Assembly: GCA_028712915.1 (NCBI GenBank)
Contig: JAQTPJ010000056.1
Span: 1-6,064, forward strand
Length of the DNA: 6,064 nucleotides
Reading direction: 5' to 3'
Source of the DNA: Candidatus Omnitrophota bacterium
GTDB lineage: Bacteria > Omnitrophota > Gorgyraeia > Velamenicoccales > JABMQK01
Numbering within the stretch: the first letter of the stretch is position 1; each line of letters starts with the position of its first letter. Position numbers and translations under genes: made by a program. Under the pieces are notes generated by a model. The model did no database searches and had not been told where the DNA came from. It worked only from the letters and a program-made list of their open reading frames with translations. Below are positions 1 to 5,603 of the stretch, piece after piece.

Positions 1-75
1 CTTAAGGAATTTGCCGCTAAACACGCCTTTGGGGATTTTATATTGCTTGCTTAAGTTTTTTACTGTAAGTAACAT
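1..75 (-). CDS. oppF: Oligopeptide/dipeptide ABC transporter ATP-binding protein OppF, N-terminal fragment (runs off the left edge)
   Basis: Only the first 25 codons are visible. The open frame begins with ATG at 75-73 and reads M-L-L-T-V-K-N-L-S-K-Q-Y-K-I-P-K-G-V-F-S-G-K-F-L-K without a stop up to the window edge. The pattern LLxVKNLxKxYxxxKGxFS is typical of the extreme N-terminus of OppF/DppF, the second ATPase of peptide importers, which pairs with OppD to drive transport at the cytoplasmic face. The start overlaps the 3' end of oppD by 16 nt in another frame and has an AGGAG sequence 11 nt upstream, inside oppD. The position directly after oppD matches the usual oppABCDF order. The Walker motifs lie outside the window, so identity rests on the N-terminal pattern plus context. 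Confidence 0.85.
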   Translation of the reverse strand, partial: MLLTVKNLSKQYKIPKGVFSGKFLK

Positions 76-1013
76 TTTACTGAATGCTCCTGGGATATTT
101 TTACAAAATCTGGTTCATCTTTTAAGCATTTCTCCATAACATAAGGGCAGCGCGGATGGAATTTGCATCCCGACGGAAGCTTAGCGAGATTAGGCACGCT
201 GCCTTTTATGGCATTTAGTTCTTTGCCTTTTTTGGGCAGGCAATCAAGCAGCGCCTTTGTATAAGGATGTTTAGGGCTATGTAAAATTTCCTGGCTTAGT
301 CCCTTTTCCATAATTCTTCCCGCATACATTATGGCGATAGTGTCGGCGAAATTTTCAATAAGCGATATATTGTGAGTTATGAGAATTATAGACAGGTTAA
401 ATTCTGCATTAAGTTTTTTAAGGAGTTTTAATATTGTTATTTCTGTAATCCTGTCTAAAGAGTTGGTGGGCTCATCTGCTATCAGAAGTTTTGGTTTTGA
501 AGCCACAGCTATAGCTATCATTGCTTTTTGGTTCATCCCTCCGCTTAACTGATGCGGATAATAGTTATAGTATTTTTGCGCCGGTTTTAAATTCACCAGC
601 TCCAAAACTTTCGAAGCGGATTCTTTTGCTTTGTTTGGGGAAAAGCAATTATGCGCTATAAACATTTCTTTTATCTGTTCGCCTATAGTGAATATGGGGT
701 TTAACGAGGCAGTCGCGTCTTGAAAGACATAACTAATCTGTGAACCTCTTATATCCTGTAGTTCTTTTTCATCGCTTATGTTCAATTTTTTTGAGTTAAA
801 TATTATCTGTCCGGAAACAACTTTTGCGTTTTGAGGGATTAGGTTTGCGATTGATAACATAGACATGGTCTTGCCGCAGCCGCTTTCGCCTATTATAGCC
901 AGGATTTCTTTTTCTTTTAACTCCAGGCTCAAATCGCAAACAGCGTCAACAGTATAATCCCCGTGAAAAATCTTTGTGTTTAATTTATCGACTTGTAAAA
1001 GGTTATTACTCAT
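60..1013 (-). CDS. oppD: Oligopeptide/dipeptide ABC transporter ATP-binding protein OppD/DppD
   Basis: This 317-residue protein is the full family length. It is a cytoplasmic ATPase that powers peptide import together with OppF. Visible motifs are Walker A GESGCGKT (42-49), Q-loop Q98 in FQDATASLNP, signature LSGGM (156-160), Walker B LLIADEP (176-182) with catalytic E181, D-loop SLD (185-187) and H-loop H214. The C-terminal oligopeptide-transporter domain begins around HPYTKALL (249-256). It carries four cysteines, C283, C289, C296 and C314, in the pattern known to hold a [4Fe-4S] cluster in DppD/OppD proteins. The region around the Q-loop departs from the usual FQEPMTSLNP, and the residue after the H-loop His is Asn rather than the common Asp, but every catalytic residue is present. 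The ATG overlaps the oppC stop by 4 nt (ATGA) and no close SD is seen, so translation is probably coupled to oppC. Transported substrate cannot be read from this subunit. Confidence 0.95.
   Translation of the reverse strand: MSNNLLQVDKLNTKIFHGDYTVDAVCDLSLELKEKEILAIIGESGCGKTMSMLSIANLIPQNAKVVSGQIIFNSKKLNISDEKELQDIRGSQISYVFQDATASLNPIFTIGEQIKEMFIAHNCFSPNKAKESASKVLELVNLKPAQKYYNYYPHQLSGGMNQKAMIAIAVASKPKLLIADEPTNSLDRITEITILKLLKKLNAEFNLSIILITHNISLIENFADTIAIMYAGRIMEKGLSQEILHSPKHPYTKALLDCLPKKGKELNAIKGSVPNLAKLPSGCKFHPRCPYVMEKCLKDEPDFVKISQEHSVKCYLQ
87..91 (-). promoter_or_regulatory. Ribosome-binding site of oppF (AGGAG)
   Basis: AGGAG on the minus strand, inside the oppD coding sequence, ends 11 nt before the oppF ATG at 75. 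The spacing is slightly long, but it is the only purine-rich SD-like element here. It supports the 75 start of oppF rather than a later one. Confidence 0.6.
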
Positions 1014-1813
1014 TTTAAGTATTTTTTAAGGCCCTCGCCTACCAGATTATAAGACATTATGGTTAAGAATATTGCCAAACCCGGGAACACGCTTAACCAC
1101 CAAGCAATGCCTAAGCTGGATTTTGCGTCGGCTAAAATGTTTCCCCAGCTGGGGACTGGCGGTTGTATCCCTAAACCCAAGAAGCTCAGGCTTGATTCAA
1201 CTAATATGGCTCCCGCGATACCTAAAATCGCGCTCACCAAAACAGGCCCCATTGCGTTGGGCACAAGGTGGAAAGATATGATCCTAAAGTTGGAAGCGCC
1301 CAATACTTTTTCAGCTAATATAAACTCCCTTTCTTTTAAGGTGAGTATTTCTGCCCTTACTAAACGCGCCTGGCCCATCCAGCTGGTCAGTCCGATAATT
1401 ATCATAATGTTGTAAATATTAGGTTCCAGCAGAGCGACAATGGAAAGAATTAGAAATAATACCGGGAAACAAAGCATAATATCTATAGAAATCGTGATTA
1501 TTCTGTCTACTAATCCGCCATAAAACCCGGCTATGGCTCCCAGGAATATCCCTATTAATACTGATATGCCTACCGCAATAATCCCCACGCTAAGGGAAAC
1601 CCTCGCGCCATACACCATCCTGCTGAATAAATCCCTTCCTAATTGGTCTGTTCCTAAGATGTGTCTTGGCGAAGGCGGTTGCAAAATGTCCGCAGAATTT
1701 ATCTGGTCATACTCATGCGTGGAAATTACAGGCGCAAACACAGCCACTAAAAACATAAATACGACCAGCAGAAGTCCTATGAATAGCGGTTTATTATTCA
1801 ATAATTCTTTCAT
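1010..1813 (-). CDS. oppC: Oligopeptide/dipeptide ABC transporter permease OppC/DppC
   Basis: This 267-residue inner-membrane permease is half of the translocation channel with OppB. An N-terminal membrane segment (about 10-30) is followed by the family hallmark GTDQLGRD (54-61) and [14 protein letters not shown] (64-77). More hydrophobic spans follow at about 78-97, 106-129, 133-147, 188-212 and 240-258. The cytoplasmic coupling (EAA) loop runs from about 161 to 186 ([12 protein letters not shown], then HLVPNAMGP); it docks on the ATPases. The [18 protein letters not shown] stretch near the C-terminus is also typical of OppC/DppC. The length is at the short end for the family, mainly because the N-terminal cytoplasmic stretch is short. 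Its ATG overlaps the oppB stop as ATGA and its stop overlaps the oppD start as ATGA. No SD is evident, so re-initiation after oppB is the likely mode of translation. Confidence 0.95.
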   Translation of the reverse strand: MKELLNNKPLFIGLLLVVFMFLVAVFAPVISTHEYDQINSADILQPPSPRHILGTDQLGRDLFSRMVYGARVSLSVGIIAVGISVLIGIFLGAIAGFYGGLVDRIITISIDIMLCFPVLFLILSIVALLEPNIYNIMIIIGLTSWMGQARLVRAEILTLKEREFILAEKVLGASNFRIISFHLVPNAMGPVLVSAILGIAGAILVESSLSFLGLGIQPPVPSWGNILADAKSSLGIAWWLSVFPGLAIFLTIMSYNLVGEGLKKYLK

Positions 1814-2787
1814 TGTTTTTGATAACGGATGCGCGGATCGGCATAGGCATAACAGATGTCTGCCGTCAAGTTCCCTAGCATTGTTAAAATTGCGCCTATG
1901 GCAAGTATTCCCATTATTACAGGATAATCCCTTGCCATAACCGATTCAAAGAATAGCCTCCCCATTCCCGGTATGGCAAACACCGACTCAATGATAACGC
2001 TTCCGCTTATCAAGCCCGGTATAGATAAACCCAAAAGCGTAATTATGGGTAAAAGGCTGTTTCTCAAGGCATGTTTATAAATAATAAGGTTGCGCCCCAG
2101 CCCTTTTGCCCTGGCAGTAAGGATGTAGGGCTTATTAAGCGTTTGTATCATTGATTGGCGCATATACCTCGATATGCCGGCCAAACCGCCGAATACAAAG
2201 ATAAATACAGGAAGCGCCAGGTGCCTTGATATGTCTATAACTTTCTCAAAGATACCGAAATTTTCAAAATCCAAAGACGTCATTCCCAGCGCAGGGAGCC
2301 ACCCTAACTTTATACAGAATATATCCATCATTATTAAAGCGATCCAGAATGACGGTATGGCAAAACCGATAAAAACAAACAGCGTAATAAATTTATCAGT
2401 GAAGGAGCCCTGTTTAACACTGCTTATGACACCCAAAGGTATGCCTATAAGTAAAATTAATAATATAGAAATTATATTAATGGATAGCGTTACAGGAAGG
2501 CGCTCTTTTATTTTATCTAAAACCTTTCTTCCATCCAGGAATGATTCTCCAAAATCAAATTTTATAAATCTCCTAACCCAATCTTTGTATTGCGTAAGGA
2601 TAGGTTTATCCAGTCCGTAGATTTTATTTAATTTTACGCGGGCTTCTAAAGATACCTTGGGGTTAAGGTTGGTGAGAATATCCGTGGTTTTTCCAGGCGC
2701 CAGGTGTATTACTATAAACGATATTAAGGTGATACCGATTAATAAAGGAATTAAACCTAGTAGTCTTTTTAAAATATAATTAAGCAT
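1810..2787 (-). CDS. oppB: Oligopeptide/dipeptide ABC transporter permease OppB/DppB
   Basis: This 325-residue inner-membrane permease is the partner of OppC. The N-terminus ([21 protein letters not shown]) is a membrane segment ending in LAPG (29-32). It is followed by a large external loop containing YGLDKP (57-62) and FGES (79-82), both family hallmarks. Further membrane spans lie near 100-122, 133-157, 190-206, 246-268 and 289-310. The cytoplasmic coupling loop is at about 221-247 ([10 protein letters not shown], then [10 protein letters not shown]), and the C-terminus ends in the usual ADPRIRY. The ATG directly abuts the oppA stop (TAA then ATG, no spacer). No Shine-Dalgarno-like sequence is found upstream, so initiation probably depends on ribosomes finishing oppA. 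The motifs leave little doubt on family; OppB and DppB cannot be told apart by sequence alone. Confidence 0.95.
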   Translation of the reverse strand: MLNYILKRLLGLIPLLIGITLISFIVIHLAPGKTTDILTNLNPKVSLEARVKLNKIYGLDKPILTQYKDWVRRFIKFDFGESFLDGRKVLDKIKERLPVTLSINIISILLILLIGIPLGVISSVKQGSFTDKFITLFVFIGFAIPSFWIALIMMDIFCIKLGWLPALGMTSLDFENFGIFEKVIDISRHLALPVFIFVFGGLAGISRYMRQSMIQTLNKPYILTARAKGLGRNLIIYKHALRNSLLPIITLLGLSIPGLISGSVIIESVFAIPGMGRLFFESVMARDYPVIMGILAIGAILTMLGNLTADICYAYADPRIRYQKQ

Positions 2788-4476
2788 TTATTTTTGTATT
2801 ACGTCTTTGTATCGTTGGTTTTCTTTAGCCACCCACCATTTAATAAAGTTATGACCTATACCGGCCAAGGCAGGCTCTATTTCTCTAAATCTCTTATCAA
2901 TAATAACCAGGGAATCCGGTGAATAGAGAAACATATATGGTTGTTCCTCAAAGATAATTTCGTGTATTCTGCTATAAATTTGCCTTCTCCTTTCTTTATC
3001 AAAAGTCATTCTTCCTTCTATAATCAAGCCATCCACTTCCTTATTGTCATAGTTAATAAAGTTAAACTCTCCCTCTTTGGTCTTAGATGAATGCCAGATG
3101 TCAAATGGGTCAGGGTCTAATGATAAAGACCAGCCAAGCAGAACTGTGTCAAAATTTCTTTTCTCGACGCATTCCGATAGGAATACGCTCCACTCCAAAA
3201 CCTTTATTTTTACCTTTATACCGATGTCTTTTAGCTTCTTTTGTATTATTTCCGCGGTTTTTATTCTTTGGTCATTGCCTTGGTTAGTTGTAATAGTAAA
3301 TTCAAATTTCTTTCCTTCTTTTTCCAATACCCCGTCATTATCAACATCGAACCAACCGCATTCTCTCAGCATCTCTTTGGCTTTATTAACATCAAACTTT
3401 CTGGGAGTTATCTGTGAATTGTATGCCCAGGAATCGGCTATAAATGGGCCGGTAATAGTTTTAGCCAGCCCGAAAAATACCATTTTTATTATTTCGTCTT
3501 TATCGACAGCGTGGTCTAAGGCAATCCTTATTTTTCTATTTTCGAACAAAGGATTTTTTAAATTATAACCCAGGTAGGTATATGAAAAACTGGGCAGTCT
3601 AAATTTATTGAAGTTTTCTTTAAAGAATGGCGTGTTTGTCTTGAATTGATACGCTATGGGAGAAAGGCCTGTGTAATCTATTGCTTTTGTCTGCAACTCC
3701 AAAAATATAGCTGCTTCATCAGGGATAATTCTGTTAATGTAGCGTGATATATAAGGCCGGCCTTCGAAATAATCTGTGTTGAACACCAGTTCTATTTTTT
3801 CCTGGTTTTTCCATTTTTTAAACCTGTAGGGGCCTGTGCCTATGGGGTCCCTTTGAAAGCTTGTCCTTGTTAAATCTTCGTTTTCCAGCAGATGTTTAGG
3901 CAGTATAGACATTCCCCAACTGGATAATCCGGGAGAAAAAGCCTCTTTGTATTTTATTTTGACAGTATAGCCATCCACGATTTCCAGGCTTTCTACCATT
4001 AAGAAATCGCCGCTATAAGGAGTGGGGGTTTGAGGGTCTATTAATTTTTTGTAGGTAAATTCTACATCTTCGGCGTTGAAAGAATAGCCATCATGCCAAT
4101 ACACATCATCTCTTAAGTGAAATATTATGGTCAGCCCGTCAGGAGAAATTTCCCAGCTTTCGGCTAAATCGCCAACAAGGTCAAGGTCTTTATCGTATTT
4201 AACCAGGCCGTTGAATAATTGCCCGCAAATTTGGCTTGAGGCTGAATCCGAAGCGAGTATAGGAATTAATGTCCTTGCGTCTGCGCTGGATGCGGTTACT
4301 ATGGCATCCCCGTACGTATTTTCCTCCGTAGCTCCCTGGAGAACGCCGAAAGAAACAAAATTAAAGATTAGCGCTCCGCAAAATAAAAAAACTGTCTTTG
4401 TTTTAAAAGACAGTTTGTGGGTTGACGAATATTTGTTCCTGTTATTCTGTTGCTGGCACTGTCTCTGGGGAGACAT
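2788..4476 (-). CDS. oppA: Peptide ABC transporter substrate-binding protein (SBP_bac_5 family, OppA/DppA-like)
   Basis: This 562-residue extracytoplasmic solute-binding protein delivers peptides, or related solutes, to OppBC. The N-terminus has a long polar Gln/Asn-rich stretch (1-20), basic residues K21, K25 and K27, then a hydrophobic core (about 28-46), probably cleaved near A49; no convincing lipobox is present. SBP_bac_5 hallmarks follow: GDLAESWEISPDGLTIIFHL (102-121), WHDG (127-130), GTGPYRF (213-219), LGYNLKNPLFENRKIRIALD (302-321) and a DVDNDG acidic loop (377-382). ATG at 4476 is chosen because AGGA lies 5 nt upstream and no in-frame ATG, GTG or TTG follows before the hydrophobic core. 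This start overlaps the secG 3' end by 35 nt. A terminator-like hairpin lies inside codons 21-30. Substrate is unknown: dipeptides, oligopeptides and other ligands such as nickel chelates or sugars occur in this family; the neighbouring oppBCDF genes favour peptides. Confidence 0.92.
   Translation of the reverse strand: MSPQRQCQQQNNRNKYSSTHKLSFKTKTVFLFCGALIFNFVSFGVLQGATEENTYGDAIVTASSADARTLIPILASDSASSQICGQLFNGLVKYDKDLDLVGDLAESWEISPDGLTIIFHLRDDVYWHDGYSFNAEDVEFTYKKLIDPQTPTPYSGDFLMVESLEIVDGYTVKIKYKEAFSPGLSSWGMSILPKHLLENEDLTRTSFQRDPIGTGPYRFKKWKNQEKIELVFNTDYFEGRPYISRYINRIIPDEAAIFLELQTKAIDYTGLSPIAYQFKTNTPFFKENFNKFRLPSFSYTYLGYNLKNPLFENRKIRIALDHAVDKDEIIKMVFFGLAKTITGPFIADSWAYNSQITPRKFDVNKAKEMLRECGWFDVDNDGVLEKEGKKFEFTITTNQGNDQRIKTAEIIQKKLKDIGIKVKIKVLEWSVFLSECVEKRNFDTVLLGWSLSLDPDPFDIWHSSKTKEGEFNFINYDNKEVDGLIIEGRMTFDKERRRQIYSRIHEIIFEEQPYMFLYSPDSLVIIDKRFREIEPALAGIGHNFIKWWVAKENQRYKDVIQK
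4381..4416 (-). terminator. Terminator-like hairpin after secG, inside the 5' end of oppA
   Basis: On the minus strand an 11-bp perfect inverted repeat has arms AAACTGTCTTT (4416-4406) and AAAGACAGTTT (4399-4389) around a 6-nt loop. It is followed at once by T-rich sequence: seven Ts counting the last three of the arm, one A, then four more Ts. This is the layout of a Rho-independent terminator. The stem has only 4 G-C pairs, so it may be weak. It starts 25 nt after the secG stop at 4442, where a terminator for a pgk-tpiA-secG unit would be expected, but it also lies within oppA codons 21-30. There is no T-run on the plus-strand side, so it would act only on minus-strand transcription. Confidence 0.6.
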
Positions 4477-4831
4477 CTGTTTCCTGCGTTTGTCCTGTGG
4501 TTTCTGTTTCTGGTTGTTGTATTGGTTCTGCTATGGGTTGTGTTTCTTGAATAGGCTCTACGTTGGCTATCGGCTGTTTTCTGACCTGGCGTTCCACTAT
4601 AGATTTATTTTGCTGCACTGATAAAAACGCCAATAATAAACAGGTAATAAAAAAAGTAATAGCAAATACCGCTGTTGTTTTGGTAAGAAAAGTATTAGTT
4701 TTGGTGCCGAAGATTGATTCTGCCGAGGAGAAACTATCCACTAAGCCTCCGCCCCTGCCGGATTGAATTAATATGAAAAATATTAAACCGATACAAGCGA
4801 TGATATGTATTGTTATTATTATACCTAACAT
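4442..4831 (-). CDS. secG: Preprotein translocase subunit SecG
   Basis: This 129-residue protein is an auxiliary subunit of the SecYEG channel in the inner membrane. Two membrane spans are seen: residues 2-22, and about 53-71. Between them is the cytoplasmic family motif ILIQSGRGGGL (20-30), then FSSAESIFGTKT (34-45). After the second span comes a polar tail of about 55 residues (72-129), rich in Gln, Glu, Pro and Thr with two EPIQ copies (92-95, 102-105). By known SecG topology the tail would sit on the outer face. ATG at 4831 is preferred over an in-frame ATG at 4858: it has a GGAGG 9 nt upstream, gives the normal SecG N-terminus (MLGIIITIHII), and avoids a polar WRPNK extension and a 26-nt overlap with tpiA. 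It starts 1 nt after the tpiA stop. The 3' end overlaps oppA by 35 nt in another frame. Confidence 0.92.
   Translation of the reverse strand: MLGIIITIHIIACIGLIFFILIQSGRGGGLVDSFSSAESIFGTKTNTFLTKTTAVFAITFFITCLLLAFLSVQQNKSIVERQVRKQPIANVEPIQETQPIAEPIQQPETETTGQTQETDVSPETVPATE
4482..4485 (-). promoter_or_regulatory. Ribosome-binding site deciding the oppA start (AGGA)
   Basis: The minus-strand sequence AGGAAACAG directly precedes the ATG at 4476, putting AGGA 5 nt from the start codon. This lies within the secG coding sequence and supports initiation of oppA before secG ends, despite the 35-nt overlap. Confidence 0.65.
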
Positions 4832-4832
4832 T

Positions 4833-5603
4833 TTATTTGGCCTCCAATCCAGCCGCATTCTTGATGATTTCTACGAAGGGGTCTATTTTTAAAGACGCTC
4901 CTCCTACCAATGCGCCGTCTATATCTTTTTGTTTAATTAAATCTTTTGTGTTGTCTGGTTTTACGCTTCCGCCATATTGTATGGTTATATTCTGCGCGGT
5001 CTCTTCATCTGACATATCGGACAATAATTTTCTGATAAACGAGTGGACTTCTTGCGCTTGTTCCGGCTTGGCAGTTAGCCCCGTGCCTATGGCCCAGACA
5101 GGTTCATACGCGATAACTACTCTAGCTAATTCTTCTTTGGATAAATCTTTTAACCCGTTTTTTATATGGTCTTCTATTATCTGAAAAGTCTTTCCCGCTT
5201 GTCTTTCTTCTAATTTTTCCCCTACGCAAACTATGGGCGTAATATTATATTTTAAGGCTGTTTTTACCTTTTTATTTACTGTTTCGTTTGTTTCTGAAAA
5301 GTATTGACGCCTTTCAGAGTGGCCTATAATGACATATCTGCAGCTTAAGTCTTTTAGCATTAGCACAGATACTTCGCCGGTAAACGCCCCTTCTGTTTCC
5401 CAGTGCATATCCTGCGCGCCTAATTTTATGTTTGATTCAGAGATAAGCTCGGATATTTGGTCTAAACACGTGTAAGGCGGGCATATTACTATTTCAACAT
5501 TCTCAATATTATAGAGAATTCTTTTTAAACCATTAACCAACTCTAAAGCTTCGCTAATGGTTTTATACATCTTCCAGTTTCCAGCAATGATAATTTTACG
5601 CAT
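4833..5603 (-). CDS. tpiA: Triosephosphate isomerase
   Basis: This 256-residue cytoplasmic TIM-barrel enzyme interconverts dihydroxyacetone phosphate and glyceraldehyde 3-phosphate in glycolysis and gluconeogenesis. The length is normal for the bacterial enzyme. Active-site residues are all present: N9 and K11 in AGNWKM (7-12), electrophile H95 in GHSERR (94-99), catalytic base E167 in AYEPVWAIGTG (165-175) including the mobile loop 6, then the phosphate-binding YGGSV (210-214) and GG at 234-235. The ATG at 5603 lies 8 nt inside the pgk 3' end, with AGGA 5 nt upstream. Its stop is 1 nt before the secG ATG, and its last codons supply the secG ribosome-binding site. Being next to pgk is usual, since the two enzymes act close together in the pathway. 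Nothing in it looks degraded. Confidence 0.98.
   Translation of the reverse strand: MRKIIIAGNWKMYKTISEALELVNGLKRILYNIENVEIVICPPYTCLDQISELISESNIKLGAQDMHWETEGAFTGEVSVLMLKDLSCRYVIIGHSERRQYFSETNETVNKKVKTALKYNITPIVCVGEKLEERQAGKTFQIIEDHIKNGLKDLSKEELARVVIAYEPVWAIGTGLTAKPEQAQEVHSFIRKLLSDMSDEETAQNITIQYGGSVKPDNTKDLIKQKDIDGALVGGASLKIDPFVEIIKNAAGLEAK
4841..4845 (-). promoter_or_regulatory. Ribosome-binding site deciding the secG start (GGAGG)
   Basis: A GGAGG on the minus strand lies within the last codons of tpiA, 9 nt before the ATG at 4831. It is the strongest SD match in the window and rules for the 4831 start over the upstream in-frame ATG at 4858. Confidence 0.8.

Noticed and set aside
1059..3568. 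Several plus-strand open frames of 66-163 codons opposite oppC, oppB and oppA
   Set aside because: All are antisense to genes with clear family motifs and show Ser/Pro/Lys-rich, motif-free translations typical of antisense shadows.
4378..4380. C33 of OppA as a lipoprotein cysteine
   Set aside because: The preceding residues VFLF do not match a lipobox, which needs a small residue at -1, and the Cys sits early in the hydrophobic core.
4381..4416. Bidirectional terminator at the secG/oppA hairpin
   Set aside because: On the plus strand the stem is followed by GTGGGTTG with no T-run, and no plus-strand gene ends there.
4477..4600. Internal promoter for opp within secG
   Set aside because: I searched the minus-strand sequence upstream of oppA and found no convincing -35/-10 pair; a weak or atypical promoter cannot be excluded.
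4127..4621. 164-codon plus-strand open frame opposite oppA/secG
   Set aside because: It lies antisense to two well-supported genes, resembles no known family and has no plausible ribosome site context; it is a shadow of the minus-strand coding bias.
4829..4858. Longer SecG start at ATG 4858 (MRLDWRPNK extension)
   Set aside because: The ATG at 4831 has a GGAGG at 9 nt and gives the normal SecG N-terminus; the extension would overlap tpiA and add polar residues before the first membrane span.
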